DNA of 64,000 nt from an uncultured Selenomonas sp. GTDB taxonomy: Bacteria > Bacillota > Negativicutes > Selenomonadales > Selenomonadaceae. The position numbers and the translations under genes were made by a program. Below are positions 18,851 through 27,497 of this stretch, piece by piece; within the stretch, counting starts at the first letter, position 1, and each line of letters opens with the position of its first letter. The notes beneath the pieces were generated by a model. That model was not told the DNA's origin. It made no database searches and saw only the letters and a list, made by a program, of their open reading frames with translations. The DNA lies in the NCBI GenBank assembly GCA_947167105.1, contig CAMVGU010000010.1, positions 1 through 64,000 on the forward strand, read 5' to 3'.

Positions 18851-19899
18851 CTCAACGCTTCCTCCACGGACTTCTTAAATACAGCCCAGTCAATCAGATT
18901 CTCGCATTTACGGTCACTGCAGTACTGGGGCCCGCCCTTTTTGCAGGGGCTGCAGTCCACATCCGCGCTGACGGGATAGCAGCACTTATCCGGCGCCCAC
19001 ATTACGGGGGGTGAGGTGGTGAAGTAGGCCACTGTCTTTGTGCCCAGGGCGCAGGCGATGTGCATGGGGCCGCTGTCCACGGTGATGGCGTAAGCAGCAT
19101 TTTTCAGCAGGGCAAACATTTCCATCACGTTTGTCTGGCCGGACAGGTCTATCAGCCGTGCCTCTGGCACTGCCTCTTTCAGCTTAGCTGTCAGCGCCCT
19201 GGTGTCCTTGCCCATAAAGACCAGGGGACAGTCCAGCCGCTCCTGCAAATAGGCAGCCAGTGGTTCCAGCAGCCGATAGGGGATATTCAGGGCGGTAAAG
19301 CCCTCCGGGGCTATAACCACATACTCAGACAGCTCCGTAAGCCCCCCCGCCCGCAGGATTTTGTCATGCAGGGACTTTTCTTCCTCTACCGTGGGCAGGG
19401 AGCAGTCACAGGCATAATCCCTGATTGCTTCACTATCCAGATGCAGGGAGCGGAAGACATCACCGCAACTGGCCCGCACCACGTTGCGGGCAATTTTCCC
19501 GTCGGACTGGGGGGTCATGACTTCAAACCAGCCCTTGCGGAGTTGTTTTTCCTTGCCCGTGCCGGAAAGGTGCTTCACGCCGAAATAGTGGAGGAATCTT
19601 GCCAGGACAGGGCGGTAGCCGGTGAGAACCACATAGTCGTAGCTATGGAGCTGCCAGGCCGTGCGGATTTTGCTGCCCAGGCCCCTGTCCTCCATTTTCC
19701 GCACATGGTCGATATAGGGCAGCCTCTCCAGGGCCTGGAGGGCGGGCAGCTCGTAAGCCCCCACCGTCAGCTCACAGGAGGGGCAGATTTCCTTCAGGGT
19801 CCTGAAGGCAGGTGTCAGCACCAGCATATCGCCGATGCCCCGATCACCGTCTATGAAAATTTTCTTGCCTTGCAAATGCCGGGCTGACATGGCAGACAC
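18847..19899 (-). CDS. Glycosyltransferase family 9 (heptosyltransferase-like)
   Basis: IDGDRGIGDMLVLTPAFRTLK; AITVDSGPMHIACALG. Confidence 0.9.
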   Translation of the reverse strand: MSAMSARHLQGKKIFIDGDRGIGDMLVLTPAFRTLKEICPSCELTVGAYELPALQALERLPYIDHVRKMEDRGLGSKIRTAWQLHSYDYVVLTGYRPVLARFLHYFGVKHLSGTGKEKQLRKGWFEVMTPQSDGKIARNVVRASCGDVFRSLHLDSEAIRDYACDCSLPTVEEEKSLHDKILRAGGLTELSEYVVIAPEGFTALNIPYRLLEPLAAYLQERLDCPLVFMGKDTRALTAKLKEAVPEARLIDLSGQTNVMEMFALLKNAAYAITVDSGPMHIACALGTKTVAYFTTSPPVMWAPDKCCYPVSADVDCSPCKKGGPQYCSDRKCENLIDWAVFKKSVEEALR

Positions 19900-19964
19900 C
19901 TCTCCTGTACCGCTGAACTGTTATACTCTTTAAAGGAAAAATATTCCTCTCAAGATGCCACATT

Positions 19965-20010
19965 CTCCCCCACCACCGCTTCGCGGTCCCCCGCCCCCAA
20001 TGGGGGCGGA
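19965..20010. repeat. R2 dispersed double-hairpin repeat
   Basis: TCCCCCACCACCGCTTCGCGGTCCCCCGCCCCCAATGGGGGCGGA. Confidence 0.8.
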
Positions 20011-20043
20011 CTTTTGCTGCGCCACGCAAAAGGCACCACGAGC

Positions 20044-20961
20044 CTATCTTCTGTGTCTTTTCTTTAGCCGCTTGCGGATTTCCTCCCACTGGTGGATAAA
20101 GAATTTGTCCGGATAGATTTTGTCATAGCGCACATCTATGACCTCGTAGTCTGCATTGCGGTTGTAGGTGTGGAGGTACTGGAGCCTGCCGTTGTCGGGG
20201 CTGACCTCAAGATCCTGCATACGAACCTGGCGGATTTCCCTTTCCTCAAAACGCTCCCGGTCGAAATGCTCCACTTCAAAGACATGCAGATACTCACCGT
20301 AGACCCCCTGCCTGCATTCCTGCACCACATGGCGCCACTTCTCCCCCGCCCGGTAGAAGGTGCCGCCGGGACGCTCCCGGCACCAGTTGCCCTGGGGAAA
20401 GATTTCTTCCAGCCTGCCTGAGTCCATGTGCAGGTGAAAGATGCGATTGCGTGAGTCCTGGGGCTCTGTCTGGTCGTAGGTGAGGATAAAGAAGCCGTCT
20501 TCCGTGGGATAGAGGGCGTGATCCACCAGTTCCCTGCCCTCCAGCAGCACCCCGCTAAGCTCCCAGTCATAGGGGAACCTCCGGGCCCGGTAGAGCCGCA
20601 GCTGTCCGCTCTGGCAGGTCTCCGGCAGCATGTACCAGGCCCCCTGCCACTGAAAGACATTGGGGAAGGACATATGGAAGGGCTCTCTGATAACCGTCCT
20701 GAATTTCCCTATGCGCCCCTGCTCCACCCTGGCTACCGCGATTTCCCCGTCCACATGGTAGGAGTGCAAAAGCTCCACGAAAACATAGGTATTTTTCCCC
20801 TCGCTGCAGACAAAGGGGTCGGCGTACCATTTCAGGGGGCTGGGATATTTCACCCGAAAGGGCTGATCCTCCGCCCCCAGGGGCCTGATGGCCACTCCGT
20901 AGGCCACCCGCTTGCAGAGTTTGTGCAAGAAGCTGCTCTTAGCCAAAGTCTGGTCCTCCAT
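20044..20961 (-). CDS. Beta-propeller protein related to glucosamine inositolphosphorylceramide transferase-type N-terminal domain
   Basis: KWYADPFVCSEGKNTYVFVELL...SFPNVFQWQGAWYMLPETCQSGQLRLYRA. Confidence 0.65.
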   Translation of the reverse strand: MEDQTLAKSSFLHKLCKRVAYGVAIRPLGAEDQPFRVKYPSPLKWYADPFVCSEGKNTYVFVELLHSYHVDGEIAVARVEQGRIGKFRTVIREPFHMSFPNVFQWQGAWYMLPETCQSGQLRLYRARRFPYDWELSGVLLEGRELVDHALYPTEDGFFILTYDQTEPQDSRNRIFHLHMDSGRLEEIFPQGNWCRERPGGTFYRAGEKWRHVVQECRQGVYGEYLHVFEVEHFDRERFEEREIRQVRMQDLEVSPDNGRLQYLHTYNRNADYEVIDVRYDKIYPDKFFIHQWEEIRKRLKKRHRR

Positions 20962-20962
20962 C

Positions 20963-21154
20963 TAGGGCGTGTTGAAAAACTCCACCTGCACGCCACAGCG
21001 GCCATTTTTCCGCCTGTCTGCGTCAGTGAAACCTTGACGTAGCCCTGCCCCCAAGGGGACTAGCTCTGCGTCGCTACGACTGCGGCTTCACTTCCTTGCC
21101 ATACGAAAAACTGTCTCGCTGTATCGCACAGTTTCCGTTTATCAACACGCCCTA
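20963..21154. mobile_element. MITE-like element with TAGGGCGTGTTGA / TCAACACGCCCTA terminal inverted repeats
   Basis: Perfect 13-bp TIRs; ~190 bp; no ORF. Confidence 0.75.
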
Positions 21155-21170
21155 ACTCCACGAACTGCCA

Positions 21171-21224
21171 AAAGACCTCATCCACCGCTGACGCGGTCCC
21201 CCTTCCCCAAAGGGGAAGGCTTTT
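21171..21224. repeat. R1 dispersed double-hairpin repeat
   Basis: GACCTCATCCACCGCTGACGCGGTCCCCCTTCCCCAAAGGGGAAGGCTTTT. Confidence 0.8.
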
Positions 21225-22149
21225 ATTTCAAAATGGCGCTGATTTTTTCCTGTATCTGCCTGTCCACTTCATCCTGGAAGGCGAAGCGCTTGCGGTAGAC
21301 GGCCCGCTTGCGGGTGGGAATCTCCTCCTCGGTCTTGCGGGTCTCTGTCAGGGGAATTTCGTAGAATCTTGCGTCCTCTGTCACATGGCCCCCCGCTTCT
21401 TCCCAGAAGTCGCCGAAGTCCGTTTTCAGCTTGCGATCCAGGCGCAGGTGATTATTGGCATAATAGCCCTGGTTGGAAACGGCGTAGATATGCTGCATTC
21501 CCATGGCCCTGGCGGCGGCCTGGGTCATGTAGAGAATAAGGTTCTTGGTACGGTAGCGGTGGGAACGCTTGGTGATTTCCTTCACCACATCACGGGCGTT
21601 TTCCATATTGGGGCCCTGCATGGCGCCGATATAGAGGGAAGCGTCCCCCTGCTCGTCAAAGCCTAGCCAGAACATCATCTGGTAGAGGTCTTCCCTCTCC
21701 AGGGTCATTTTCAGGGTCATCAGCCCCTCCTTGCGCTGGCCGTCCTCGAAGTTAAGCATGGCCTTCCAGCTAATGTCCTCATAGGGAGACTCCCAGATAA
21801 TGTATTCCCCGTTGCGCTTGCCTAGTCTCACTGCGTATTCGGGCCTAAAGAGTTGCTGCAGCAGGATGAAATGATTCTTCACCAGGGCAACTCTCTCCTC
21901 AAAGGAGGAACCGGCGTAGAAAAAGCCACGGGTCACTTGCTCTATGGGAAAGGGATTATCCGCCAGTATCTTTGCCCGCCCCTCGTCCTGCAGGAACCAG
22001 TCATAGAGGGCCTGCATCCTGCGCTGGTGCCGAAGGGCCCTCATGCAGAAAGTCCAATACCTGCGCTTTTCCCGCCAGTTGGAGAGGTCGTATATCTGCC
22101 TCCCCAGCCGTTGCCATTCCTTTAACATTCTTAGCCCCCGCAGTCTCAA
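21223..22149 (-). CDS. VirK/YbjX family (DUF535) protein
   Basis: LADNPFPIEQVTRGFFYAGSSFEERVALVKNHF...GDASLYIGAMQGPN typical of DUF535. Confidence 0.82.
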   Translation of the reverse strand: MRLRGLRMLKEWQRLGRQIYDLSNWREKRRYWTFCMRALRHQRRMQALYDWFLQDEGRAKILADNPFPIEQVTRGFFYAGSSFEERVALVKNHFILLQQLFRPEYAVRLGKRNGEYIIWESPYEDISWKAMLNFEDGQRKEGLMTLKMTLEREDLYQMMFWLGFDEQGDASLYIGAMQGPNMENARDVVKEITKRSHRYRTKNLILYMTQAAARAMGMQHIYAVSNQGYYANNHLRLDRKLKTDFGDFWEEAGGHVTEDARFYEIPLTETRKTEEEIPTRKRAVYRKRFAFQDEVDRQIQEKISAILK

Positions 22150-22155
22150 AAGTTA

Positions 22156-22770
22156 TCATCGCAGCTCTTTTTGCCATGCCTCTGTCATCAGCTCCGGGTA
22201 GTCCCGGCACAGCTCGTCCATAAAGATGCGCCAATATTTTTCCGCCCGCTTCCTGGCCAGGAAGTCCACATAATACTCCAGAGGCAGCCTGGCGGAGGTG
22301 CCGATATTATCTATGATGCGCACCCTGTCCTCCGTGGGAGAGACACGCTGCACCAGAAAATTATCCGGGTCCATGCCCGCCGCGAAGAACCGCTCCGCCA
22401 AAAATTCCCGGTGGAAGTCCTGCAAGATGCGCAGCAGGCGGCTCTTTTCCTTCTCCGTACCCTCCCCGGCACAGTGCTCCAGCAGGGAAAGGAGAGTAGG
22501 GCTGCTGCTGCCGTCATAGTCAATGATGCGCTCAAAGATATAGCCCCGGCCCTCAGAGGTATCCGCTTCCCCCAGGTATTTGGTCAGAAGCGGCATCTGC
22601 TCCGCCCTGCTGCCCAGGGCCCTGCGGTAGCCAAATTCCCGCTCCAGATCCTCATCCGGCTCACGAAAGACCACCTTGACGCAAAGATGCTCGTCCCCTG
22701 GGTGTATCCAAACTTTCTTGTGATTGCCATCTCCCAGGAATAAAGCATCCGTAAGCTGCAGTTTAGCCAA
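22156..22770 (-). CDS. YrbL-like kinase-fold protein
   Basis: LFLGDGNHKKVWIHPGDEHLCVKVVF...GYIFERIIDYDGSSSPTLLSLLE. Confidence 0.82.
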   Translation of the reverse strand: MAKLQLTDALFLGDGNHKKVWIHPGDEHLCVKVVFREPDEDLEREFGYRRALGSRAEQMPLLTKYLGEADTSEGRGYIFERIIDYDGSSSPTLLSLLEHCAGEGTEKEKSRLLRILQDFHREFLAERFFAAGMDPDNFLVQRVSPTEDRVRIIDNIGTSARLPLEYYVDFLARKRAEKYWRIFMDELCRDYPELMTEAWQKELR

Positions 22771-22794
22771 AATACAACATCTCCGTCCGGTTTC

Positions 22795-23928
22795 TCATTT
22801 CCCCGTGCCCTCGGCGATAATGGCCTCCAGGCGGGGAATGACCTGTCTGTAATCGCAGTGCTCCCGCACGTAGCGGGCACCTGCCTCCCCCATGCGCTCC
22901 GCCTCCTGGGGGCTAGCGAAAAGCTCCAGGACCTTCCCGGCGTAGGCTGCCGCATCTTCCACCGGCACCCTGTAGCCCGTGTCCCCGTCAAAAATCAGAT
23001 CCTCGCAGCCCCCGATATCCGAAACCACCGCCGGCAGGCCGCTGCACATGGCTTCCAGCAGGGAGGTGGGCAGGCCCTCATGCCGGGAAGGGAAGATGTA
23101 GACATCCGCCAGCCGGTAAAATTCCTGGGGGTGCTCCTGCTCCCCACACACCCTGACACTGCCCTCCTGCTGCTCTCCCATCTCTTTAAGAGCTGCCAGG
23201 AGCTCATGCTTGCCGCCCCCCACCACAAAGAGGCGGGCCTCCGGGCGGCGGGCGTGTACCAGGGGCCAGAGCTTCAGCAGGGTGTCGATGCCCTTGTTCA
23301 GCACCACCCTGGCGCAGAAAAGGAGCACCGGAGTCTCAGGAGCAAGGCCGTGGGCTGCTTTCAGCCTGGCCTTTTCCTGCCTGTCGGTTTTAGGATAGCG
23401 GGCAGTGGCAATGCCATGGGCCAGCACCGTCACCTGCTCCGGGCTGATGCCCCCCAGGGCGGCAAAGCCGGAGGCGATTTCCCTGGTAGTCGCCACATAG
23501 CGGTCACAGGAGGCGAAAATCTTCGTGCGCCAGTTTTCCTCACGGCGAAAAAGCTCTGCCTTGCCCGTCAGGGCCAGGGTCACGGGCTTGCCAGTCTGCC
23601 TTGCGTACAGGATGGCCCAGACGGCGAAGGGGGGCCTGCCGATGATGTAAAAGGCATCAATATCCCGGTGGGTGGTCATAAGCCGCAGGAGAATCTCGCC
23701 CCCCCGCCAGGGCTCGTGGAGCCGCACCAGGTCAATGCCCTCCAGATTCTCCCGGCCGGCGGTGCGGAAGAAGCGCTTCTTGGCAAAAATCGTGACCCGG
23801 TGACCCAGAGCTATCAGCTCCCTGGCATGATTCTCCGCATGGAACTCCGCCCCGCTCTTGGTGGGCAGCCCGTCCTTGTTGAATTTGGTGCCTGCCGCAA
23901 AATCCTTGACAAACAGACCTATGTGCAT
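22795..23928 (-). CDS. Glycosyltransferase family 4
   Basis: LLFCARVVLNKGIDTLLKLWP; VYIFPSRHEGLPTSLLEAMCSGLPAVVSDIGG. Confidence 0.93.
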   Translation of the reverse strand: MHIGLFVKDFAAGTKFNKDGLPTKSGAEFHAENHARELIALGHRVTIFAKKRFFRTAGRENLEGIDLVRLHEPWRGGEILLRLMTTHRDIDAFYIIGRPPFAVWAILYARQTGKPVTLALTGKAELFRREENWRTKIFASCDRYVATTREIASGFAALGGISPEQVTVLAHGIATARYPKTDRQEKARLKAAHGLAPETPVLLFCARVVLNKGIDTLLKLWPLVHARRPEARLFVVGGGKHELLAALKEMGEQQEGSVRVCGEQEHPQEFYRLADVYIFPSRHEGLPTSLLEAMCSGLPAVVSDIGGCEDLIFDGDTGYRVPVEDAAAYAGKVLELFASPQEAERMGEAGARYVREHCDYRQVIPRLEAIIAEGTGK

Positions 23929-23931
23929 ATC

Positions 23932-24630
23932 TTACTCTCCTGTGTTCCCCGCCTTATCCTGCAAGACCTCCGCCAGCTCCTCCAGCAAGCGGAGATGCCG
24001 CTCCCGCAGCCGCCGGAAAACTGCATCTGCATCCTGCTCATCGTAGATGTGGGAAGTAATATTACGGTCTTGCAGGAGCTGCAGCCAGCCCGCCTCATCT
24101 GCAATCAGCTTGTTCTTCCAGGCCTCGCGCATGACAGCCTTGGGATTATTGATGTCCTGCACCTGCTGCTGCAGCAGGTACTCCCTGGCCGTCTTCCAGG
24201 CCAGCTCTGCCGTAAATTCAAACCTCTGGATGGCGCCGTCCCGCATGGTCAGGTTCCCCGTCTGCATCGCATCGGCAATTCCTTCCCGCAGACGGCTCAG
24301 AGCCTGCCGGAAGTTTCCCAGCTTATGGGCGAATTTATCCATCAGAACCACTCCCTCACCCAGGATGCTGTCATACAAGGCCGTCCCCAGATGCCGCGGC
24401 CTGATAAAGACCACATCAAAGCTGTGCAGGGTAGGCAACTCCTCCAAAGCTGCCAGAAAAGCCCCGGACTGGCTCTCATCCTCTGCCCACACTGCCAGGT
24501 CGTAGTCGCTGGTTTCGGTGCAATCACCTCTGGCCCTGGAGCCAAAGAGCATTACCTTGCTGAAGCTGTGATACTCCCTTAAAAGGCTCTGCAGCCTGGT
24601 GCAGACACTATCCGGTTTAAATAAACTCAC
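23932..24630 (-). CDS. MNT-type nucleotidyltransferase fused to HI0074-like substrate-binding/HEPN-like domain
   Basis: MLFGSRARGDCTETSDYDLAVW (NTase) followed by FAHKLGNFRQALSRLREG...RDGAIQRFEFTAELAWKTAREYL; GTG start overlapping upstream TGA. Confidence 0.85.
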   Translation of the reverse strand: MSLFKPDSVCTRLQSLLREYHSFSKVMLFGSRARGDCTETSDYDLAVWAEDESQSGAFLAALEELPTLHSFDVVFIRPRHLGTALYDSILGEGVVLMDKFAHKLGNFRQALSRLREGIADAMQTGNLTMRDGAIQRFEFTAELAWKTAREYLLQQQVQDINNPKAVMREAWKNKLIADEAGWLQLLQDRNITSHIYDEQDADAVFRRLRERHLRLLEELAEVLQDKAGNTGE

Positions 24631-25247
24631 CTGTCGCTCCCTCCCAAAAGGCAGGGATACTGCACCGCCAGGCTCTCTTGGAGACGCCTGCGCCAGCGGC
24701 TGATGTGCTTTCTGGTCATAAAGTCCCAATAGTATACCAGGGGGATGGCCACGGGGCTGCCGATATTGTCTATCACCCGCCAGCGTCCTTTTCCTTCTGA
24801 GATTTGCCAGACCCAGTTGTCCTGGCAGTCCGTGTCGTTGGTCAGGATGCGCTCTCTTGCCATCTGCTCCGCAAAGTCTTTGAGCCATTCCCCGGTCTCC
24901 CGGCGCAGGGAATGGAGAGCCTCCTGCATTTGCAGCTCGCCTGCCTGCTGCTCCAGCCGCTGCAGGCGGGCGGCCATGGTCTCGCAGGGAGAGCCGTCGG
25001 CGTTTATCACCCGCTCAAAGACATAGCCCCTGCCCCTGTCTGTCTCTGCCGTGCCGTAGTACCGGGCCAGAAGCTCCGAGTCCAGCTTGCGCAGGCGGCG
25101 GGAGCGGCGATAGGCCAGTTCATGGCGCAGCTCACCGTCGTGGGGGTCAAAGGGCACCTTCACCACCTTGTCCGGCTGACCCGGATAGATATAGGCAGCC
25201 TTGTGCAGGCCCTGGCCTATAAAGAGCCTGTCCTCAAGTATCAGCAT
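24627..25247 (-). CDS. YrbL-like kinase-fold protein (second copy)
   Basis: LFIGQGLHKAAYIYPGQPDKVVKVPF...GYVFERVINADGSPCETMAARL; paralogous to 22156..22770. Confidence 0.82.
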   Translation of the reverse strand: MLILEDRLFIGQGLHKAAYIYPGQPDKVVKVPFDPHDGELRHELAYRRSRRLRKLDSELLARYYGTAETDRGRGYVFERVINADGSPCETMAARLQRLEQQAGELQMQEALHSLRRETGEWLKDFAEQMARERILTNDTDCQDNWVWQISEGKGRWRVIDNIGSPVAIPLVYYWDFMTRKHISRWRRRLQESLAVQYPCLLGGSDR

Positions 25248-26413
25248 GGATTCTCTCTCTCATTGATAATTTCCTCCAGACGCCGGGCAAAGGCTTCCGG
25301 GGCGTACAGGCGGGCTGCCTCAGCCAGCCCCTCCCTATAGGATTGGGCCTCGGCATCGTAGCTGTTGATGAACTCCGTCAGCACCCGCTGCAGATCCTGC
25401 AAATCGCCGCTCCTGAAAGTCCTGCCCACCCTGGAGGCAGCAAAGACTTCGGGATTCATATCGTCACTGGCTATCACCGGTTTGCCGAAACCGATAGCCG
25501 TAAAGAGCATGCCTCCCCAGTGATACAAATAGCGGGGAGCGGAGTAGGGTAGCAGCAGCACATCAATACCAGAGAGAGCCTGCTGCCACGCCCGGCCTAT
25601 CAGCCCTTTGTGAAGGAATTTAATGTCCTCCTCACCGCTGTACCTCTTTATGATGCCCTCGAAATCCTCTGCATCCTCCGGGTGCATGGTGGCACCCTGC
25701 ACCAGAAGCTGCACCGGGCGCCGGAAATCCTGCCTGGCCCGGAGGAAGACCTGCAGGAAATCCTCCAGCCGCTTCTCCCGGCGGTACTGGCCGAAAAAGC
25801 CGATCACGAGGGGCTTATCCGGCGCGGGAGAGGTCGGGCAGTAGCCTTCCAAATCCCTGGGGGTATAGGTGGGGGGATAGATGGTGCGGATATTTTTGCG
25901 CCGCTCCCCGAAGATGCTGTCACCGAAGGTCAGCACCACAGGGCGGATATTGGGGCAGCCCGCGAGCTTGTCCGCCGCCCGCAAAAATTTCGGTGCCTCA
26001 CCGGGGTTGATGCCGTGGAGGATAAAAATCACCGGCACAGGGGCCAGCCGCAGGGGATTAGATTTCAGAGCGCGCAGATAGCGCCAGGTGGAGGTGGGGA
26101 CAATCAGGGCATCGAATTCCCCTGCCTCCCCCCGCCGTTGCAGTTCCCTGTACCAGCTCTGGCGGTGCTTTTCCCGCAAAACCGTGCGATAGAGCTTCCT
26201 CAGCCCCGTTACGCCGCTGTAGGTAACTACGCTCTCATGCAAATAATGCACGGGCACCCCGTAAACAAAGCTGAAGCGAAAGCCCTCCGGCACATAGAAG
26301 CTGACTTCATGCCCCAATCTTTGGAATTCCTCCACGATAATGCGGTCAAAGTCCACCTCATGGCCGCCGGGGGTCATAATGTTTTCAAAGATAGCCAGGC
26401 GCAAGGCCCTCAC
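25241..26413 (-). CDS. Glycosyltransferase (GT4-like)
   Basis: IFENIMTPGGHEVDFDRIIVEEFQRLGHEVSFYVP; VIGFFGQYRREKRLEDFLQVF; GIDVLLLPYSAPRYLYHWGG. Confidence 0.82.
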   Translation of the reverse strand: MRALRLAIFENIMTPGGHEVDFDRIIVEEFQRLGHEVSFYVPEGFRFSFVYGVPVHYLHESVVTYSGVTGLRKLYRTVLREKHRQSWYRELQRRGEAGEFDALIVPTSTWRYLRALKSNPLRLAPVPVIFILHGINPGEAPKFLRAADKLAGCPNIRPVVLTFGDSIFGERRKNIRTIYPPTYTPRDLEGYCPTSPAPDKPLVIGFFGQYRREKRLEDFLQVFLRARQDFRRPVQLLVQGATMHPEDAEDFEGIIKRYSGEEDIKFLHKGLIGRAWQQALSGIDVLLLPYSAPRYLYHWGGMLFTAIGFGKPVIASDDMNPEVFAASRVGRTFRSGDLQDLQRVLTEFINSYDAEAQSYREGLAEAARLYAPEAFARRLEEIINERENPC

Positions 26414-27192
26414 TCCTTCCCGTCAGCCACGTGGCCGTTGGTCTTGTCAAGATAATAGAGGCGGACGTACTTGGCCATGGTGTAGAAATAGTGGAAGGCC
26501 GCCAGCACGAAACCGATGCGCCCGTCCCGCCAGCCTCCCCGCAGCACATACATGCGGAAGCTGGCCCAGAAGGGATGGGTGATAAAGTCCAGGAGGCTGG
26601 CTTTCTTTCCTGCCTTGTGCATCTTTTCGGCAGCCAGGCCGGTGTAGAAGTTCAATTTGCTGAGGTAGTGGTTCCAGTCCCGGTAGGGATAGTGGACGAT
26701 GTACAGGTCTTTGGGCAGATGCACTTCCTCATAGTCATGGTGAAAGGCAGGATGGACAAAGCCCGTGACATAGGTGCCGGCCTTGGGCAGCAGGCGCACC
26801 ACATAGTCCGGGAACCAGCCCCCGTGGCGCAGGGGCTGCTCCCAGAAGTAGTTCAGCCGGGCATGGCAGTAAGCATAGCGCCGGTCATCGGCCTCCACCA
26901 GCTCCGTGAGCTTCGCCGCCAGGCCCTTCGTCACCCGCTCGTCTGCGTCCAGGAAGTAGATCCAGTCATGGCGAGCCTCGCCGATGGCAAAGGTCTGCTG
27001 GGCGCCCCAGTTGCCTTCCAGGGCATGCTGCACCACCCTGGCACCTAAGGACTTCGCTATTTCACGGGTGCGATCCGTGCTGAAATCGTCTATAACAATG
27101 ATTTCATCGGCAAAGAGCACGCTTTTGATGCAGTCCCCGATATTCTTTTCCTCATTTTTCGCCAGTATCAGCACCGACAGCCTGATGCCCAT
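26410..27192 (-). CDS. Glycosyltransferase family 2 (WaaE-like)
   Basis: LSVLILAKNEEKNIGDCIKSVLFADEIIVIDDFSTDRT; DWIYFLDADERV. Confidence 0.92.
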   Translation of the reverse strand: MGIRLSVLILAKNEEKNIGDCIKSVLFADEIIVIDDFSTDRTREIAKSLGARVVQHALEGNWGAQQTFAIGEARHDWIYFLDADERVTKGLAAKLTELVEADDRRYAYCHARLNYFWEQPLRHGGWFPDYVVRLLPKAGTYVTGFVHPAFHHDYEEVHLPKDLYIVHYPYRDWNHYLSKLNFYTGLAAEKMHKAGKKASLLDFITHPFWASFRMYVLRGGWRDGRIGFVLAAFHYFYTMAKYVRLYYLDKTNGHVADGKE

Positions 27193-27278
27193 GCCTGCCT
27201 CCTGCTATGCAATAATTTACCTTCCTGAATAATATCATATTTAATGGTGGCAGGCAATAACGAGGCGAAAAGCTGGGC

Positions 27279-27497
27279 TAGTGGTGTTACTTTCTTACTA
27301 CGAAATCTTAGCGAGTCAAGCCCGTAAGGGCGCAGGATCGGTTAGATTTCGTGTAAGGGCGTAGTGCGAAACACTGTTTCGCACGGAGTTTTGTGTGGAC
27401 AAAGAAAGTAACCAAAGAAAACCGCCGCCCTTGTTCCCTTCCTTGGAGAACGAGGGCGGCGGCGCCCATCCCTGGGCGCGGAGTTTGGGGAATTTTA
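27279..27497. repeat. R3 dispersed repeat, inverted orientation, without MITE-B insertion but with extra sequence in its palindrome loop
   Basis: GTGGTGTTACTTTCTT[~90 nt]TGTGTGGACAAAGAAAGTAACCAAAGAAAACCGCCGCCCTTGTTCCC... Confidence 0.75.

Noticed and set aside
22858-24582. 574-aa plus-strand ORF, and similar long antisense ORFs (32484..34451 +, 45519..46883 -, 3857..5392 -, 9248..10342 +, 30184..31509 +)
   Set aside because: They run antisense to genes with clear family motifs, have low-complexity His/Gln/Gly/Arg-rich composition typical of GC-rich shadow ORFs, and no recognisable domains.
27284-27400. Candidate tRNA-like structure around 27.3 kb
   Set aside because: Hairpins present but no cloverleaf, T-loop GTTCRA or acceptor pairing could be assembled.
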